The notes: a model not told the origin generated them from the sequence alone. Positions 23,301 to 38,000 are shown, counted from the stretch's first letter. The stretch is 64,000 nt of DNA from Numida meleagris (GCF_002078875.1 NC_034438.1:22829030-22893029); one strand, 5' to 3'. Program-made: numbers and translations.

Positions 23301-26300
23301 CTCCATACTATTGATGTCAAGGAAGACTTGATTTCATTATTAACCCAGAACAGTAGATTCTTATCTGAGTGATTGATGACATTGTTCCATTGCTTCTTTT
23401 AGAAACCACTGAGGGGCAGCAGGTTTTCACATGGAAAATATGACTGTCTTTCACTTCTAAGGATATACTGAGCTATGAGTATCACACATTGTATTATTTT
23501 AATGAATTCCATGCATCAGCTCATTGAAGATTATAACAAATATGTCACTATACGTTCCTGTAGACTAATGTGATTTTTTAGCTGTTTTATAGAAACTTGA
23601 TTTACGTGTTCTCTATAACGAGAAGAAAATTGAAGAGTGTCCTACCAGACATGTCTGCAAAGCTGCAGGGTGCCCGCAGGCTTGGATTTGTCAGTGAATC
23701 TATCACATGCACAACAAACATTGAGGCACTACTTTTAGAAATGAGGCCAGGATATTAGGATAAAAGAATGAGAAGAGCTTTGATTTATTAGCTGCAACTA
23801 GGGAGGTGAGTAATGGAATAGCCTACATTACTTAGAAATCTCTTTGTGCTTTGGATAAATAAGTGCTTGTTAGCCAAACACACTATTAGAACTGATTCTA
23901 TTCCAGTCAGACTGTTAAACCAAGCCATGAACAGTAAAGATACACCTAACAGTGAACGCTGCTTCTAGTACTTCTGCAGCAGTGAACTACAGTATGTGCT
24001 CTGTGTATTACCTCAATCCCAGCTACTCAGTTACGCCACAAAGAAGCAACCAGCACAAAGGTCTGGATCTGGAGCGGATCATTTTGGTCTGCCAGCATTT
24101 AACGCTCACTCGTGTGATGTGTGCTGCTATTAATAACCTAAAGGAACAGTGACTTAGGCCCATGACTTTCTGCTTCTAGTTGTGAGTACAGAATAGCTAA
24201 TCAGATTTCTCTGTGGCTCCTTTATGAAGGTTTGAACCTGGAAACAAATTCTGTTTGGCCAGACAATGTTCTGCATGCAGTCTGAAAAGTGCTGGCAATT
24301 GCCATTTGGACATCCTCCTATCTCCTTTCTATTCTCAGGTGAAGACAACATTCTGGCACAGCTTTTCATTAACATCTCAGGGTATAAACAAGGTAAATAG
24401 TTTAGTGGAAATTAAAAATCAAAGGCCTAAGTTGCTATGCTGTTAAACCTTGGGCAGTTGGTAACAACTCTATCCAGTGTGAACATAAAACATAAACAGA
24501 TCGTAATTCTTTACTTATATTCCTATAGGCTTCAGTGACAAATCTGATTAACTATTTTAGTTTTCTAGTCAAAGGTAGATGGAGTGTGAGCTGTTCTGGC
24601 CATGCCGACACACCTTTGGAATGTTCTATTTCCCACAAGTGGGAAGAAGCCAGTGGTAAGAGTCTCTGTCACCCTTATGCTATTCAAGGATTGTTTCATT
24701 TCAAGGCAAACACAGCTAATCCAGCCTCTACTCATTTCTGTTATCATATCAATATGAACAGAATGGAGCTTCAGGACCTTCAGGTCTGAAAAAATGAATG
24801 CAAATCATCTTTCAGGTCAATGGTGCAAATACTAATTATCTTTAAGACCTGTCTGCCTAGCATGACCAGCAGAACCAGTCAAACTAAATGTAGGTGTAAC
24901 AGTACGAAAGTAGGATGGAATAACAAAGATTTGTCTGTGAAAATAATTCTTAGATGAATAAAAGCATTGAGAAAGCCCATAAGAAGTTTTAAATAATATG
25001 GTCTCAACTTGCAGCTCATTTGCAGGGCAGCCTCTCCGGGGCAGCAAACATAAACCCAGCAAGTTCTGGCCTTGTAGAGAGTTGTGACTACAGTGGATGC
25101 AGTGCTGTGTGCCTGTCAAGTCAGCTAAATTCTGCCCTATTGTTTGCCAGATACATTGTTGTACAGCATTTAACACTGCACACAGTGTCACTTTGTCTGG
25201 GTATTACTCACTGGATAGAATGAGCACCCACATAGGTAGATTTAAGGACATATGGTTAAATTTCGTAACTACTGCGAATCAAGCCATGGAAATTCTGCGT
25301 TATAGTAATATTAGGACTTGGAAGTAGTGCTAAACAGGAAGGTGGTGTTTAGATATTTTTTAATGCTTCTTAACTACCTTCTATCTTCATCTTCTCTCCT
25401 CTATCCTGTTTCATATAATTTAAAATGCTTGTCTATATTGTATGCTACATTACAGTCTATCTTTTCAGAATAAGAGCTGACCTGACCATGTCCAAAGAAA
25501 AAAACTTCAATCCCACTCTTTTATGCAGGCAGCAAAATAAGAAATAAATGTTGCACAATTGGATGCTTAAGTATCTGTGACAATTTTTGAGAACAATTCC
25601 TTCTTAAGTGACAAATACAGGTGTGATTAAGTATTTTCTGAAGTTAGATAAAAATAAATTGCTCTTCTGCTTTTTGCCTGTGTATAAACCTGAGAAGCCA
25701 CTTGAGATTCCACCTTCCCCTGTCCTGTAGCCTTACATTGGCTCACCAGGAGGCAGCATTTACACATTTTTTCTACAAGGCTGTGTATTTAAATTGCAAT
25801 TTGATGACATATTGCACAGAGAAACAGTTGAAGCAGAAAATAAAGGATAAGAAACAAGGTTCACAAAAAAACCACTTTTGTCTTAATAGGACATATCTTC
25901 AATTTTGTATGAAGTTGTAGTACTGTGACACTACTAAGAAATGCTTTTTACAAAAAGGTTTGGAGGAAAATGTAGTGTGCTCCAGCAGGTAAACTCACAT
26001 TTAAAAATTCCCTGCATACAAGCCTTTCTTCAAGTTTTTTTCTTACATTGTGCAACAATATATATATAATACACAGAGTATGGAAACATAAAACTTTTTT
26101 GTGAAAATTATTACATTTTACTAATGTAGCAATCACTGAGCAAGGAATTACACTGGTAAATTTAGTAATCCCGATGAAAATAATGATGTCCAGTTTCATG
26201 AAATTAGAAAACGATACCACAGTCTATACTTTCAGTCCTTTGCAGGACTGGAGATTCAGCAACTTTCACAATATGCATCAGCAAATGCATATGGTTTTAG

Positions 26301-27180
26301 CTTTTGCTTATCAGAGATGTAACTTTAGATTACTCTGCATGTAGCCTTTTACTGTTTGCTGTTAACATCTTCACAGCAGTAGCATGTGTCAGGTCTTTAA
26401 AAATGTCCCCAAACTGCACCACATTCAAAATAACAGCACACTAGCCAGCTGTCACAGCCTGAGATTCCAACACATTAGGGTCCCTACAGCTAGGTGGGAC
26501 CATGAAGTCTTGGAAGCAGGGCTGGTATAGCTATGGGCTTGTAGAGCTGTGAGGAATCAGCCTATGGAACTGATTCCCACAATACAATAGATAGAGAACG
26601 ATGGACTAGATATTTGGGATTTAGGGGGTTGGGATAATCTGGCAAGTCAGGAAGTAGATATGTTCTTCCTTATGACCTTCATGGCACCCCTTTTTTAGGT
26701 AAAGACTTCATTCCCAGTGTGAAAGAAAAGCACTGCTGCTTGACCCAAAGAATAGTACTGTTTTTATTCTTGATCTTTCTTGTGTGGAATTACTCTGCCC
26801 TTCTTTGTTTGACTGAAGATAAAAAATGATAATATTTTGCTTAATACCAGCTCTAAAGCTTGATACTTGGGCTGCTAAAAGGCAATGACTAGCCTACTCG
26901 GCTGAGCAAGTCTGGTGTCTTGATTTGCAAGCAGATAAATTGCAAAGCAGTGTTTATTCATGTTTCACCATTTTTCTCTTTTGTTTCAGTTGCCAATTGG
27001 TCTCTTTCTTCCATTGCATTGAAATGATGACATGTAAACTTTTGCAAATTACGTTTGCGAAACGCTTTTGAACCACTCATTGATAACTGGAAATGCTTGT
27101 AAAGCATCTTTTGCCAAGTGCATATTTGCTCTTAGTCATGAGATGGAGTCATGCTTCTCCTTCCTACTCCAAATATACAT
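20331..27180. other. Intergenic, ~6.8 kb without recognised features
   Basis: AT-rich sequence with short open frames only. No homology recognised by eye on either strand. Confidence 0.5.
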
Positions 27181-27742
27181 AGGTTGTTCCAAAAGTAATG
27201 CTTCCTATTTATTTCCATGGAAACAACAACAGAAACAAAGAGCACAATGACACTATGTGATAGAGCAATTATTGTCAGCTATGAAACACTATTTTTCATC
27301 AGAGTCACCACCACTAGCTGATTAGCACAGATGATATGATCGAGATGTTCTTCATTTTGTGGTGTGACATCTGTGCATGGCTGTCTGGAAAGTTTTTTCA
27401 CATTGCTGTCACCCCTGCTGAAACTCACCACTCACCGCCTCACTGTGCTCAAACCCACTGTTTGATCTCTATAAATGTTCAGCCAGTGTCAATGAAATTT
27501 GGTGGGTGCCATTTTTTTTTTCACATGGAGGAACTCAGTGACAAACCTTTCCTTCATACTCACTTCCATGTCATGTGATATTTTGTCAGAGTGCCCCTCT
27601 GCTGCCATCCATAACACAGCAACAAAATGTAACGGGATACTGGTGATAAGGTTCAGCCTCTACTGCCATACCACCAACATTCACCTCTGATGTTGTGGGC
27701 CAACATCATAAAACAAGAGGCATTACTTTCAGAGCAGCCCTT
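27181..27742. mobile_element. Mariner-like DNA transposon copy (short, non-autonomous)
   Basis: The element is about 560 bp. Its left end GGTTGTTCCAAAAGTAATGC and the complement of its right end, GGGCTGCTCTGAAAGTAATGC, form imperfect terminal inverted repeats. A TA dinucleotide lies next to each end, as expected for Tc1/mariner target duplication. The end sequence matches my memory of the mariner family described in chicken (Galluhop/Mariner1_GG). No transposase frame survives, and the copy is too short for a full transposase, so it is a dead internally deleted or non-autonomous copy. Confidence 0.85.
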
Positions 27743-28030
27743 ATACATTTTTCGAATCTGCTTTGAAATTCATTTCTTAGCTACTGCTCTCCACTCTGGC
27801 TAGCTCAAGTTTTGTTACACAGAATTGCTTCTCTTTTTTCCTTTTTTCCTATCCAAACATTATTGTTTGTTCAGATCCCTGTTGGATCTATTTTCAGACT
27901 AGTGAGTAGAGGCTTATTCTTTAGGTAGCAAAGACTTTGGATTTTCTTTTCTGGATCCAAACTACTAAGGTGCAGGTCACTTCACTTCTGCTTCAAGGTA
28001 AAATCAACTTAGAGTGAGGAAGCTCCAGGA

Positions 28031-29310
28031 TTCACCTCTGTGCCTGGGAAGACTGTGGAACAGATCCTCCTTCAAGAAATGTTAAGGCACCTGTGAGATG
28101 AGGATGTGATTCGAGAGATCCAGGATGGCTTCACCAAGGGCAGATTGTGCCTGACCAGTGCAGTGGCCTTCTACAGAAAAGTGACAGAATCAGCGGGCAA
28201 AGGAATGGCAAATGATGTTGTCTACCTGGACTTACACAAGGCCTTTGACATGGTCTCGCACTACATCCTTATCTCTTAATTGGAAAGATGGCGGTTCAAA
28301 GGGTGGATTATTTGGTGGATAAAGAATTGGCTGGAAAGCCACAGCCAGAGCATTGTGATCAATGATTCTATGTCCAAGTGGAGACTGGTCACAAGTGGTG
28401 TCCTCCAGGGGTCCATCTTGGGATCGGTGCTTTTTAACATCAATATCAATGACATAGATGAAATTGAGTGCAACCTCAGAAAGTTTACTGATGACATCAA
28501 GCTGAGTGGTGCAATTAATGTAACAGAAGGAAAGGATGCCGTCCAGAGGCATTCCTGGACAAATTCAAAAGGTTAGGCCATGTGAACCCAATGAGCTTCA
28601 ACAAGGCCAAGAGCAAGGTGTTGCATTTAGGTCAGGGCAATCCCAGATATATGTACAGACTAGGAGAAAAACCCATTGAGAGCAGTCCTGCTAAGAAAGA
28701 CATAGGGGTCTTGGTTGATGAAAAACTTAACATGAGCCAGCAGTGTGTGCTTGCAGCCCAGAAGGCCAATGGTATCCTGGGCTGCATCAGAAGGGGGGCT
28801 CCAGCAGAAGGGCGGTAAGCAGGGAGAAGGAGGTGACTCTCTATCTACTCTGCCTTTGTGAGGCCCCTTCGGGAGTACTGTGTCCAGGCGTGGGGTGCTC
28901 AGCACAAGAAAGATGTGGAGCTGCTGAGTGGGTCCAAAGGAGGGCCATGAGGATGATCAGAGGGCCGGAGCACCTGTCCTATGAAGACAGGCTGAGGAAG
29001 CCGAGCTTGTTCAGCCCAGATAAGAGAATGCTGTGAGGAGATCTCATTGCGGCCTTCCAGCATTTAAAGGGAGACTATAAACAGGAGGAAAATAAACTTT
29101 GTACACGGGTAGATAGTGATAAGACAAGGGGGAATGGTTTTAAACTTAAAGAGGAGGGATTTAGGTTAGATGTTATGATGAAATTCTTTACTCTGAGAGT
29201 GGTGAGGCACTGGCACAGGCTGCTCTGAGCAGTTGAGTTAGAACTGCGTGATCTTCAAGGTCCCTTCCAACTCAAGCTATTCTAGTATTATCAGATTCTC
29301 TGATTCTATG
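28031..29310 (+). repeat. CR1 LINE, 5'-truncated, RT palm to 3' end
   Basis: Plus-oriented CR1 of about 1.3 kb, one of the longest here. It encodes the remnant of RT motif A (DVVYLDLHKAFDMV), motif B' (VTSGVLQGSILGSVLFN) and motif C (KFTDDIKLSG), then the C-terminal blocks. It ends in a diverged GATTCTCTGATTCTATG tail. In-frame stops (for example near 28278 and 28575) show it is inactive. Confidence 0.95.
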
Positions 29311-31670
29311 CTGTGGGAAAAGACTGGATGAAGTAGTGATCTCTAGATTTATGATGAATAATCATGCAGGCCACAAAGAAAGAGTGAACAAAGAGTCTGT
29401 TCGGTCAGGGAAGAGAAACAAGGAATGTGTGTTAATGTTTGAATGTACAAAAGACACCAGCAAAGACAAAGGGAATAAATCATTTGTAATGAGCTGGAAA
29501 GAAATAATAGATTCAAATTCCATCAAAATGCATTCAAACTGCATCAAGGAGTATTCAAATTAGGAACAGATTTTAAGATAAAGGAAGTAAATGGATTGGT
29601 GGGTATGGCATAGAGTCTCCATCATTAGGTGTGCTTACAATCAGTGTAAACAAATGTCTCCTATGAAGAGCTGATCCTGCTTCAGGGTACTAACTAGAGG
29701 CCAGAACCTTCTGAAGACCCTTTCACTTTTAGTTATCTACATTTTCAAATAGACTTTCTGAGGAAACATATTTCCTAGGATTGTGCTATTAGTCTGTCCC
29801 TTGTTGCCTTAACAAGTCACTTAATAGACTGTGAGAAAGAGGTGGGAAATCAGGCTTTGTTGGCTGATTTTAATTTATGCTATCTTGTTTGTTGTTTTTT
29901 TTTTTCTGGAGAGTTTGGGGTTCTGCAGTGATCAGTAAAGCACCCTATCAATTCATTTTCATTCCACTGTCAATTCTTTTCTAAGCCCAGCAACCATCAA
30001 ACAGCGATTGTGCATCCTCCCCCTTGGGCCTGGTTTCTTTTTGGGTGGTTTTAAATCTCCTCAGTGCTTCCCTTCACTGTTAAATTTTGTTCTTTTTCAA
30101 CTGGCTTTCTAAAAGTATGTCTTTAAAATTATATTTGATTAAATACCGTGTTTCTTAAATATCTGCATAGTGAAGTCATCCACTTCAGTAGGAATTTTTG
30201 CACCTTAGGACAGTTTTAAAAAAATCAGCAGCTTCTATATATGGCATGATGTTCAAGCTGCATCCTTTGCTACACGGAGTCCCTAAACTGGTAATGATTG
30301 CTCAAAACACTTTTAGCAATTGTATTTTAATCCACTTCAGATGAATATATCTTTAATGCGGAGAGCATTTTGGTGATAATCAGTGTAGACTGTTGTTTCA
30401 CAGATTTTGTATTATTCCACTTTTTGCAGGAAGAACTGCCAGACGGATTTAGAAAGGAAAGAAGTTTAACGTAATGTGTTTATATCTAAACAGATGCCTT
30501 TCAAATAATCTACGTTTAGAGATACTTACTTCCTTGATTTGTCTACTGTTAGCTCTCAGACAGAATTTCCAAGTAGAAATTATTTTAGTCTGTTATAGAC
30601 ATGGTGAGGGCAGGTGGCTTTCTCTAAAACCTGTATGCCAGTAACAGGCTGAAGAGTATACCTCAAGTTTCCCATTGAAGTGTTGTATGTTTAAATATTT
30701 CTTGAACTGCAGAATATCAGCATTGACACAGAAATAATGTAAAATAACACACTTAAAAAATAGCCCAACTAAGGCTTTCAACATTTCAACTTCAAGCATA
30801 TTTTTACAGAGGTATTGGCTTTAATGCAGAATGGGTGAGAATGAGATTAAAGAGCAAAATCTAAATTCATGATATTTCACAAAAATAAGCTGTGGAAACT
30901 TGTCCATTATGTGTTCTGTTTTCCAAGTACAGTGATACCCTTCCTAAGAAAACCCTCCAGTGCTGAAATTTCCTTGATTTTTTTTGAACTAGGTGAATTA
31001 ATCACAGAATGTTTTACTATTCATATATACATAAGCTGTATTTAGGACGCTTCAGTTTTTAAGACCTTTTTTTGAGATAACCACATTTTTGAAGTGAGAT
31101 ATACAAGAATCAGCTCGATCATTTGGAAAATTATAGTAGTTTACCTGAGGTATGCTACTCTGTTGATAGTTCATATGATTTAAAGTTTGAAGGTAATATA
31201 ATACTATTCCATGATATTATTTTTAATTTATTCAATATTTTCAAAATATCAGAATCATCTCTAAGCCTCTCAGTCTTCAAAGGAGTAAATGATGTGTACG
31301 TGACTGGTGTCACATTTATAAGATGGAATTTCCAGTTTACTTGTATTCTCCTGAAGTACATGAATTTACTATATTTAACTCTGCCTGAAGCACTGGCAGA
31401 TTGTGCATGCCTGAAGTGGCCCTCAACAAATCCTGAGGTCTGAGGTGCTCCCACAGAATTCTAAACTCAAACAGAATCAAGAGCACTGATAGACTCAAGA
31501 GTATTAATGTAGTGTTCATAGATGCTTTTTGGTCTATGCACAGGTCAGTTGAGCCTAATACTACCTTCCATGTATTCTGTGTCTACCCAACAAATGGCAT
31601 CTAGCTAACTAACAGAAGATCAATTATAAGAATCCAAACCTGCTCCCAAACTATTTGTCCAGAGAAAGAT
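29311..31670. other. Intergenic region downstream of BHMT
   Basis: No gene recognised. The right part may include distal BHMT 3' UTR if the poly(A) signal at 31227-31232 is used. Confidence 0.5.
31227..31232 (-). terminator. BHMT: Alternative distal poly(A) signal candidate (AATAAA) for BHMT
   Basis: The plus strand reads TTTATT, i.e. AATAAA in the BHMT sense, about 600 bp downstream of the stop. It would give a longer 3' UTR. Motif-only evidence in AT-rich DNA. Confidence 0.3.
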
Positions 31671-31676
31671 TTTATT
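31671..31676 (-). terminator. BHMT: Proximal poly(A) signal candidate (AATAAA) for BHMT
   Basis: The plus strand reads TTTATT, i.e. AATAAA in the BHMT sense, 160 bp after the stop codon. It is the first canonical signal after the coding sequence. Usage is not proven. Confidence 0.5.
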
Positions 31677-31835
31677 ATCAAAGCTTCTCATATTTAATTT
31701 GTAATCACATTTTCCTTGCATTTTGCCTCTTTCATTACATGTTAATTGACCAGTTAACAGGGTATTAATCTTCACAAGTTTTCTCTCAGAGGATGAGATG
31801 TTCTAACATCCTAGCATTCAGACAATTGCAGCAGA

Positions 31836-32010
31836 TTAGAATTTCTGTTTCTGGAAGAGCTCCTTCAGCTGCTGTTCAGTTGTTGCTTCTTTCTGCTGCA
31901 TCAGCTCCCTGGCTCCTTTGGTCACTCCCCAGCCATCAGGCTTTGACATTGAAGGACAATATGGCCTGCCTGAAGCAGGCTTCAGATTCTCCCAGTATTC
32001 TTTCCTTGCT
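31836..32010 (-). CDS. BHMT: BHMT exon 8 (C-terminus and stop)
   Basis: The acceptor TTTTAG|A completes an Arg codon with exon 7. The exon then reads [37 protein letters not shown] and a Gln/Lys-rich tail ending KQKF, with a TAA stop at 31836-31838. The C-terminal dimerisation/hook segment matches mammalian BHMT but ends three residues earlier. Confidence 0.97.
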
Positions 32011-35000
32011 CTAAAACAAAGAAAAGAAAATACACTGATTCAGCACCTCACAATACTAAAGAAACCGGCTATTACAAAGGGTCTTCTGACTTGGAAAATC
32101 CGACTTTGTGTTTAGATACAGAAAAATGAACAAAAGTATGCAAAGAAATGCTACGCTTTTAAAAAGTATCTTCCCATCCTCAAAAAGAACACTGTAAGCT
32201 GTTTTATAGTAGTCTGTCATGATTCCATTCTAGCTTTCATGAATTACTTTCACATCAGTTCTGATCAACTCTTCATTATAAAGGGAAGCAAGAACTTTTG
32301 GAGCTCTCCTACTGCCTCTGCATCCCTTTCACTGTTTCCAGATCAGATTTAATTCCTCAAAATTATTAACATGTAGAACACTTAAGGTGATACTTAGATC
32401 TCTGAATTCAGTTTGCTTCATGGGCCAATATGAGCCTTTGCAAGGATTACTTTGTTGTGGCTTCCACTTCAGATATACATACCTTGCTCTGACCCAGGGT
32501 TTAGTATGCATGCTCAGGCTATTGCCCCAGCTACCATGTTTCTCAGAAGCTTCTGGCAAAAATCCTCTTTCAGGAGCCAGCTCTTCAGCTATTGCTCGGA
32601 TGTGGTATGGCTCAAATCCACAGCAGCCTCCAATATAGCGGATTCCCAAATCATAAGCCTTTCTTGCGTATTTTTGGACATCCCATCTAGTGATGATTCT
32701 TGGTTCCAGACCTGCAAAGACATTCATATCTTGGGCTTCCACTCTCTTTCAGCAGATTTTTAGTCAGGAATCATGCTATTGAGATACTTGCACACTGTTA
32801 CCAAAACTGATGGTAAATGCAGATGTTTGAACTGTCTGAGCTAGAAATAATGATGCAAAATTTCCCAAGCCTAGCTTTTAGATTCTGTTATGCATTGCTG
32901 AACTATGCTTGTCTTAAGCTTCTTTCATCTAGCTAAACAGCAACCAATATCCAGTGAGAGTGACCAAGCCCTTACCCACATGCTTGCCATTCTGCTAGAA
33001 TTCTTAGCTGGAAAACTGGACCACTTTCCACGTTACATTCACAGTGAGCAGCAAATAGCTGGGAAATCTGGTTATAATCTGTTAAAGGAGACACTACTGG
33101 CTTTCCTGCAACTGCAATAAGCCTGCTTATTATTCCTCAAGAGTGCTTACTAAACTTTTTTCCAAGACTAGCTATTGGCAGCCAGTTGTTTCTTAGCTCA
33201 TCCCTTACTTAGTTATACTCCCATCCACTGCCTCATGTCCCTTCCAGAAAGTTCTGAGTGTAGATGGCTCAAAAGAAGCGTGTTCTCTTGGCTGTGCTGA
33301 GTCATTCTCCCTGCTGCAGATTGTAGTGAGCAGACTGGATGGACAACAGAGTTGGGAGGAAAAACTTGTGGAAGGAAAGCAATAGAGACTGTGAGAAACA
33401 AGAAAAAGCACACCTCGGGAGAAAGAAGCACAAGAAGTGGCAAAACTGGAAAGAAAGGACCAAGGATTGCAAAAGAAACTTGGAGAAATTAAAATACAGA
33501 ACATCCTCCTGCTCCTTTAAACACATCTGCAAAAGATTAACCAGCATGAGGAGAACTTAAAGTCCAATGAGTAGTTAAAGAGACAGGCTTAAACAAAAAG
33601 CAGAAACGTTCTTTAAAAGAAAATAATTGGTCTCAGTGAGACTGGACGAAAGAAAATAAAGTGCTTTCATATCAGAGGAAAAACAACGCTATCTTAGAAA
33701 GCTGTTCAAATACTAGTAAGTTTGTGTACAGTCCTGTACATGTTGGAGAAAGCATCAGAAGCACCACTCCATGATTTCCTCATCTCTCATATATTATTAA
33801 AAAACAAATACAAAATCAATACAAAATGATGAATTGTAAGAACACAGCATCTTTCACGCAGCTGATGCCTGTATAAACAACTAAACTTCAGGGGAACAGT
33901 ACAGGTTGTTTCCCCGTTCTCTCCATCACCAACTCTGTCACAATCAGTCCTTATGCTCCTGAAGCATAAGGACAGCACCAGCCAAACCTCTGTAAAGAAT
34001 CAAGGACAGACCTCACTGGATCAACTGGCCATACATGGGGGAACATGATGATTAAAAACAAACATCTTCAATGAAAAAGTTTCCACATAAATCATATATT
34101 TCCTTTGATGTCTTTTTTTGTTCCTTATTTCCCCTCCTCAAAGTTATCTAATATTCTATTTTCAATGCATGACATTTTACAGCATTTATTTTCTTATCTT
34201 TACTCAGAATTATCTGTAGCTTAACTGTTTGGTCATTTATAGTATAAAAGGTTGATATTTTCATCAACTTTTGATTAGAAGATTGTAATTGGCTCCTAGA
34301 TTTAGCCCTTCCATGCATTTACTGTTGAAATAACTGCTTTGACTGATCAACATGTTTCTTTCTAAAACATTGTCCTTGCCTAACTGGTGGCATTTGAGGG
34401 TAACTGTGGTTACATAGAAGGGAAGACAAAACTGGAAAAAGTTCTAATGGTTGACAAACATTTTTGACAGCTGATGCTGGAGTTTGCCAGTACAAGGTCT
34501 TGTTGGCCTTTGCAGAAGTTAAATATTTGAAATGTACGTAAGTGCCTCTTCTGCACACTATCTTTCACATTAAAAAGTTAACTAAGTCATTTTAATAACC
34601 ATCAAGTGATCAGTTGCTCCTTCTGGGTATTGAAAAATACCCACAGAACCAGGCTTCTGCAAGTGACTCATGATATTTCCAAAAACTAAGGTTTCATACA
34701 GACTCCTTGTAGTGTTCAAGCCAAGAACCACAAGAAACCAAACAGTGAATCCTTCAACTCACTTGATCACTTTCTGCATCTGTTCTATCTTTTTGCTTGC
34801 AATCAGAGGAGTTGTATGAAGGAATGAATAGCAAAGATGAGATCCTGGCACTTCAATATCCCAAAATATTTTCAGATCATCATCATGCTTTTATCATCTA
34901 ATGAATGCCTCAGGCTCATGCTTCAAACTTTCTTTATTTTAAGAGAGGAATTTGGAAAAAAAAACTTCCTGAAAATCACATCTATCTTATAACTTTCTAC

Positions 35001-38000
35001 AACTTCAATTGTTTTAATACCCTACATACCCTACTGATCTTGAAAAGAAGAGTGTATGATACCCGAAAACAGAGACATTTTTCTAATCAATTTAAGAATA
35101 TTTTGGCTCATTTAGCCCTCTCATCTTAGGAGAATATCATCTTTTACATCTCAGGTGCAAATAAGCCCCAAAATACAAAAATCTTGCATACATAAAGTGG
35201 CCAAGTCTTTCAGATTTCATGAAATTTCTCCAGAGCACATGGGTGATGAAACAACAAAGAACATACTACTTCTGGTTTCTCTCTAATCTTACATTACACA
35301 GTTACACCTAAGAGACAGAACATTGGTGGTGAATGAAGGTAAATCCAGCTGGTGACGAGTCTCGACTGGTACTCCACAGGGGTCGGTATCAGGGCCTGTC
35401 CTGTTCAATATCTTTATTGATGACCTGCATGAGGGCATTGAGTGCACCCTCAGTAAGTTTGAGAATGACACCAACCTGGCAGGAAGTGATGATCTGCCTG
35501 GGAGTAGGAAGGCCCTACAGAGGGATCTGGACAGGCTGGATCACAGGGCTGAGGCCAATGGGATGAGGTTCACAAGACCAACTACAGGGTCCTACACTTT
35601 GGCCACAGCAATACCACTCATTGCTACAGGCTTGGGGCAGAGTGGCTGGAAAGCTGCACATAGGAAACAGACCTGGGGGTATTGGTCAACACCTGGCTGA
35701 GCATGAGCCAGCAGTGTGCTTGGGTGGCCAAGAAGACCAGTGGCATTCTGGCTTGTATCAGAAATACTGCAGCCAGCAGGAACACGGAAGTGACTGTCCC
35801 TCTGTACTCAGCACTGGTGAGGCCACATCTCGGACACTCTGTTCAGTTTTGGGCCCCTCACTGCAAGAAAGAAATGGAGGCCCTGGAGCATGTCCAGAGA
35901 AGGGCAGTGAAGCTGGTGAGGGGTCTGGAGCACAAACCTTCTGAGGAGCAGCTGAGAGAACTGGGATTATTTAGTCTGGAGAAGAAGAGGCTCATGGGAG
36001 GCCTTATCACTCTCTGCAACTGCCTGAAGGGAGGTTGTGGTGAGATAGGGGTCGGCCTCTTCTCCAATGTAACTAATGACAGAACTAGAGGGAATGCCCT
36101 CAAGTTGCGCCAGGGGTGATTTAGGTTGGATGTTAGGAGAAACTTCTCCAAAAGAGTGGTCAGGCACTGGTACGGGCTGCCCAAGGACATGGTGGAGTCA
36201 TTCAAGAAATGTTTAGATGTTGTACTGAGGGAAATGGTTTAGTGGGAAATACTGGTAATAGGTGGATGCTTGGACTAGATGATCTTGGAGGTCTTTCCAA
36301 CCTTGGTGATCCTATGATTCATGAGTTGCAATAATCACATACCTACACTGATCAATTTCTGCATGTGTTGAACATAAAATTCTTATGAAGATAAATATTG
36401 TATGTCTTGTGCAATAGACATCACAACCCAGAATATTGGTGAGCTCTAGTTCAAAGGTATTTAAAGTCTGCTTTTTTTTTTTTTTTCAGTCTATTAGCAC
36501 TTACTCATTTCTTTGAGCTGTTCTACAGCGGTCTCAAACAAGGTTCTTCAGCATGAGGAAGGACTGTACTTTTAATTGAGTTCAGGTCATGGCATTTTAA
36601 CAATTTCCATTACAATTTCATTTTCAGTCCTAGGCTATAGTACTACTGAAATACTCTTGCTATGTGGATGAATATCCTATCATATTAAAGGACATCTTAT
36701 AGTTTCAGTTTTGTTAAAAACAGGAAAAAAGAAAGCATGCAATAAAAAGGCTGTCTTACCAAAGGGAAATTCAGGAAGATCAATAAATCCCTGCTTCCCA
36801 CAATCAGGTGTATGGAAAGCGAGTGGTTGAGACATCAGGTGGGCTTTCAGCTTAGCAGCTTGCAAGCCCTCTTTCATCAGTTTCACGGTTTCCAGTACAG
36901 TATCTGGGTCAAAATGGCAGTTGACTCCAACAATAGAAGCACCTATGAGGAGGAAAATTACTGTTTAAGTCACATATTCCCAAGAAGTAGGTAGTGAATG
37001 TTCTTAGCCACAGCACTCCAGAAGCTAAACAGTCCATCTGTACACCAGCCCTATGAAAAGGCATCTGGGCTGGAGCCGGTCTCAGCTCTCATGAGGTAGA
37101 TCATTCCATCTGCATTTCAGCTGCACTCCTCTTTACTTTCCAGATGAAGTACCAAGATGAAAAACATCCACAGCCACATATGCAATTAGCTAGCAGCTTT
37201 CTAACACATGCTCTGCCCTGGAATTTTAACTCTAACTCCAAAGGAAAAGAGCAGTTCAGGACAGATACAATGAAGCCCCTGTATCATCCACTGTGCCACT
37301 GACTAACTCCTTCTGTCCTTCCATGCCAAACCATTCTATGATTCTATGATTCCACTTGTCCTGCAGAAAATTCAGCATTTGTTAGACAAAAAGACGATTT
37401 TTTTTCCATTGTTTCTCATCCTGGATTTGAACTGTACTCCAGAAAGTTCTTAAAATATAGAATCAAATGTTGCTTTGGATTCTACTGATGTTTCATGATT
37501 TTGAGCTCGGAACTTGGGGCTGTTTCTGTAACTAAAAAAGAATCTGTTTAGAGTTTTACCCTACTCAGCATTAGCTACCTGTGGCTACTGATCCCAGTAC
37601 CATCTCGGTTGATATGATTTCTCAGCTGCATTATTCTGTGTTTTCTACAAGATTGCTCTAGTGAAGTAAACACAAAACCTCTTTTGAAAGACATAATCAG
37701 GAAGTTATCATCTCCTTCAGATATCCATTCATGTATCTGAATGCGTAAGGAATTGTTTTGTTCCATACTTTTAAAGGGCAGATTAAAACAGTTCCTTACC
37801 AGCCTTCACCAGCTGGACAGCACATTGTCCAGGGGGCACACCATGCATGTCTCCTTCCGGACCTATGCACATCGTAGCTGCAACTGGCTTGCCAGATTCT
37901 TTTAGGACTTCAACTGCCCAGACAGCTTCTTCAACATGTTCAAAATACTGAAAGACATTAAAACAGGACTAGTTTCATTTCTCAGAGATGAAGCATAAAC

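Larger units (their letters stand above)
32712..36759 (-). other. BHMT: BHMT intron 6, containing a CR1 insertion
   Basis: About 4.0 kb, the largest BHMT intron after normalising for its ~1 kb CR1 at 35320-36322. The rest is AT-rich. A purine-rich patch lies around 33340-33660 on the plus strand. No alternative exon was recognised. Confidence 0.85.
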
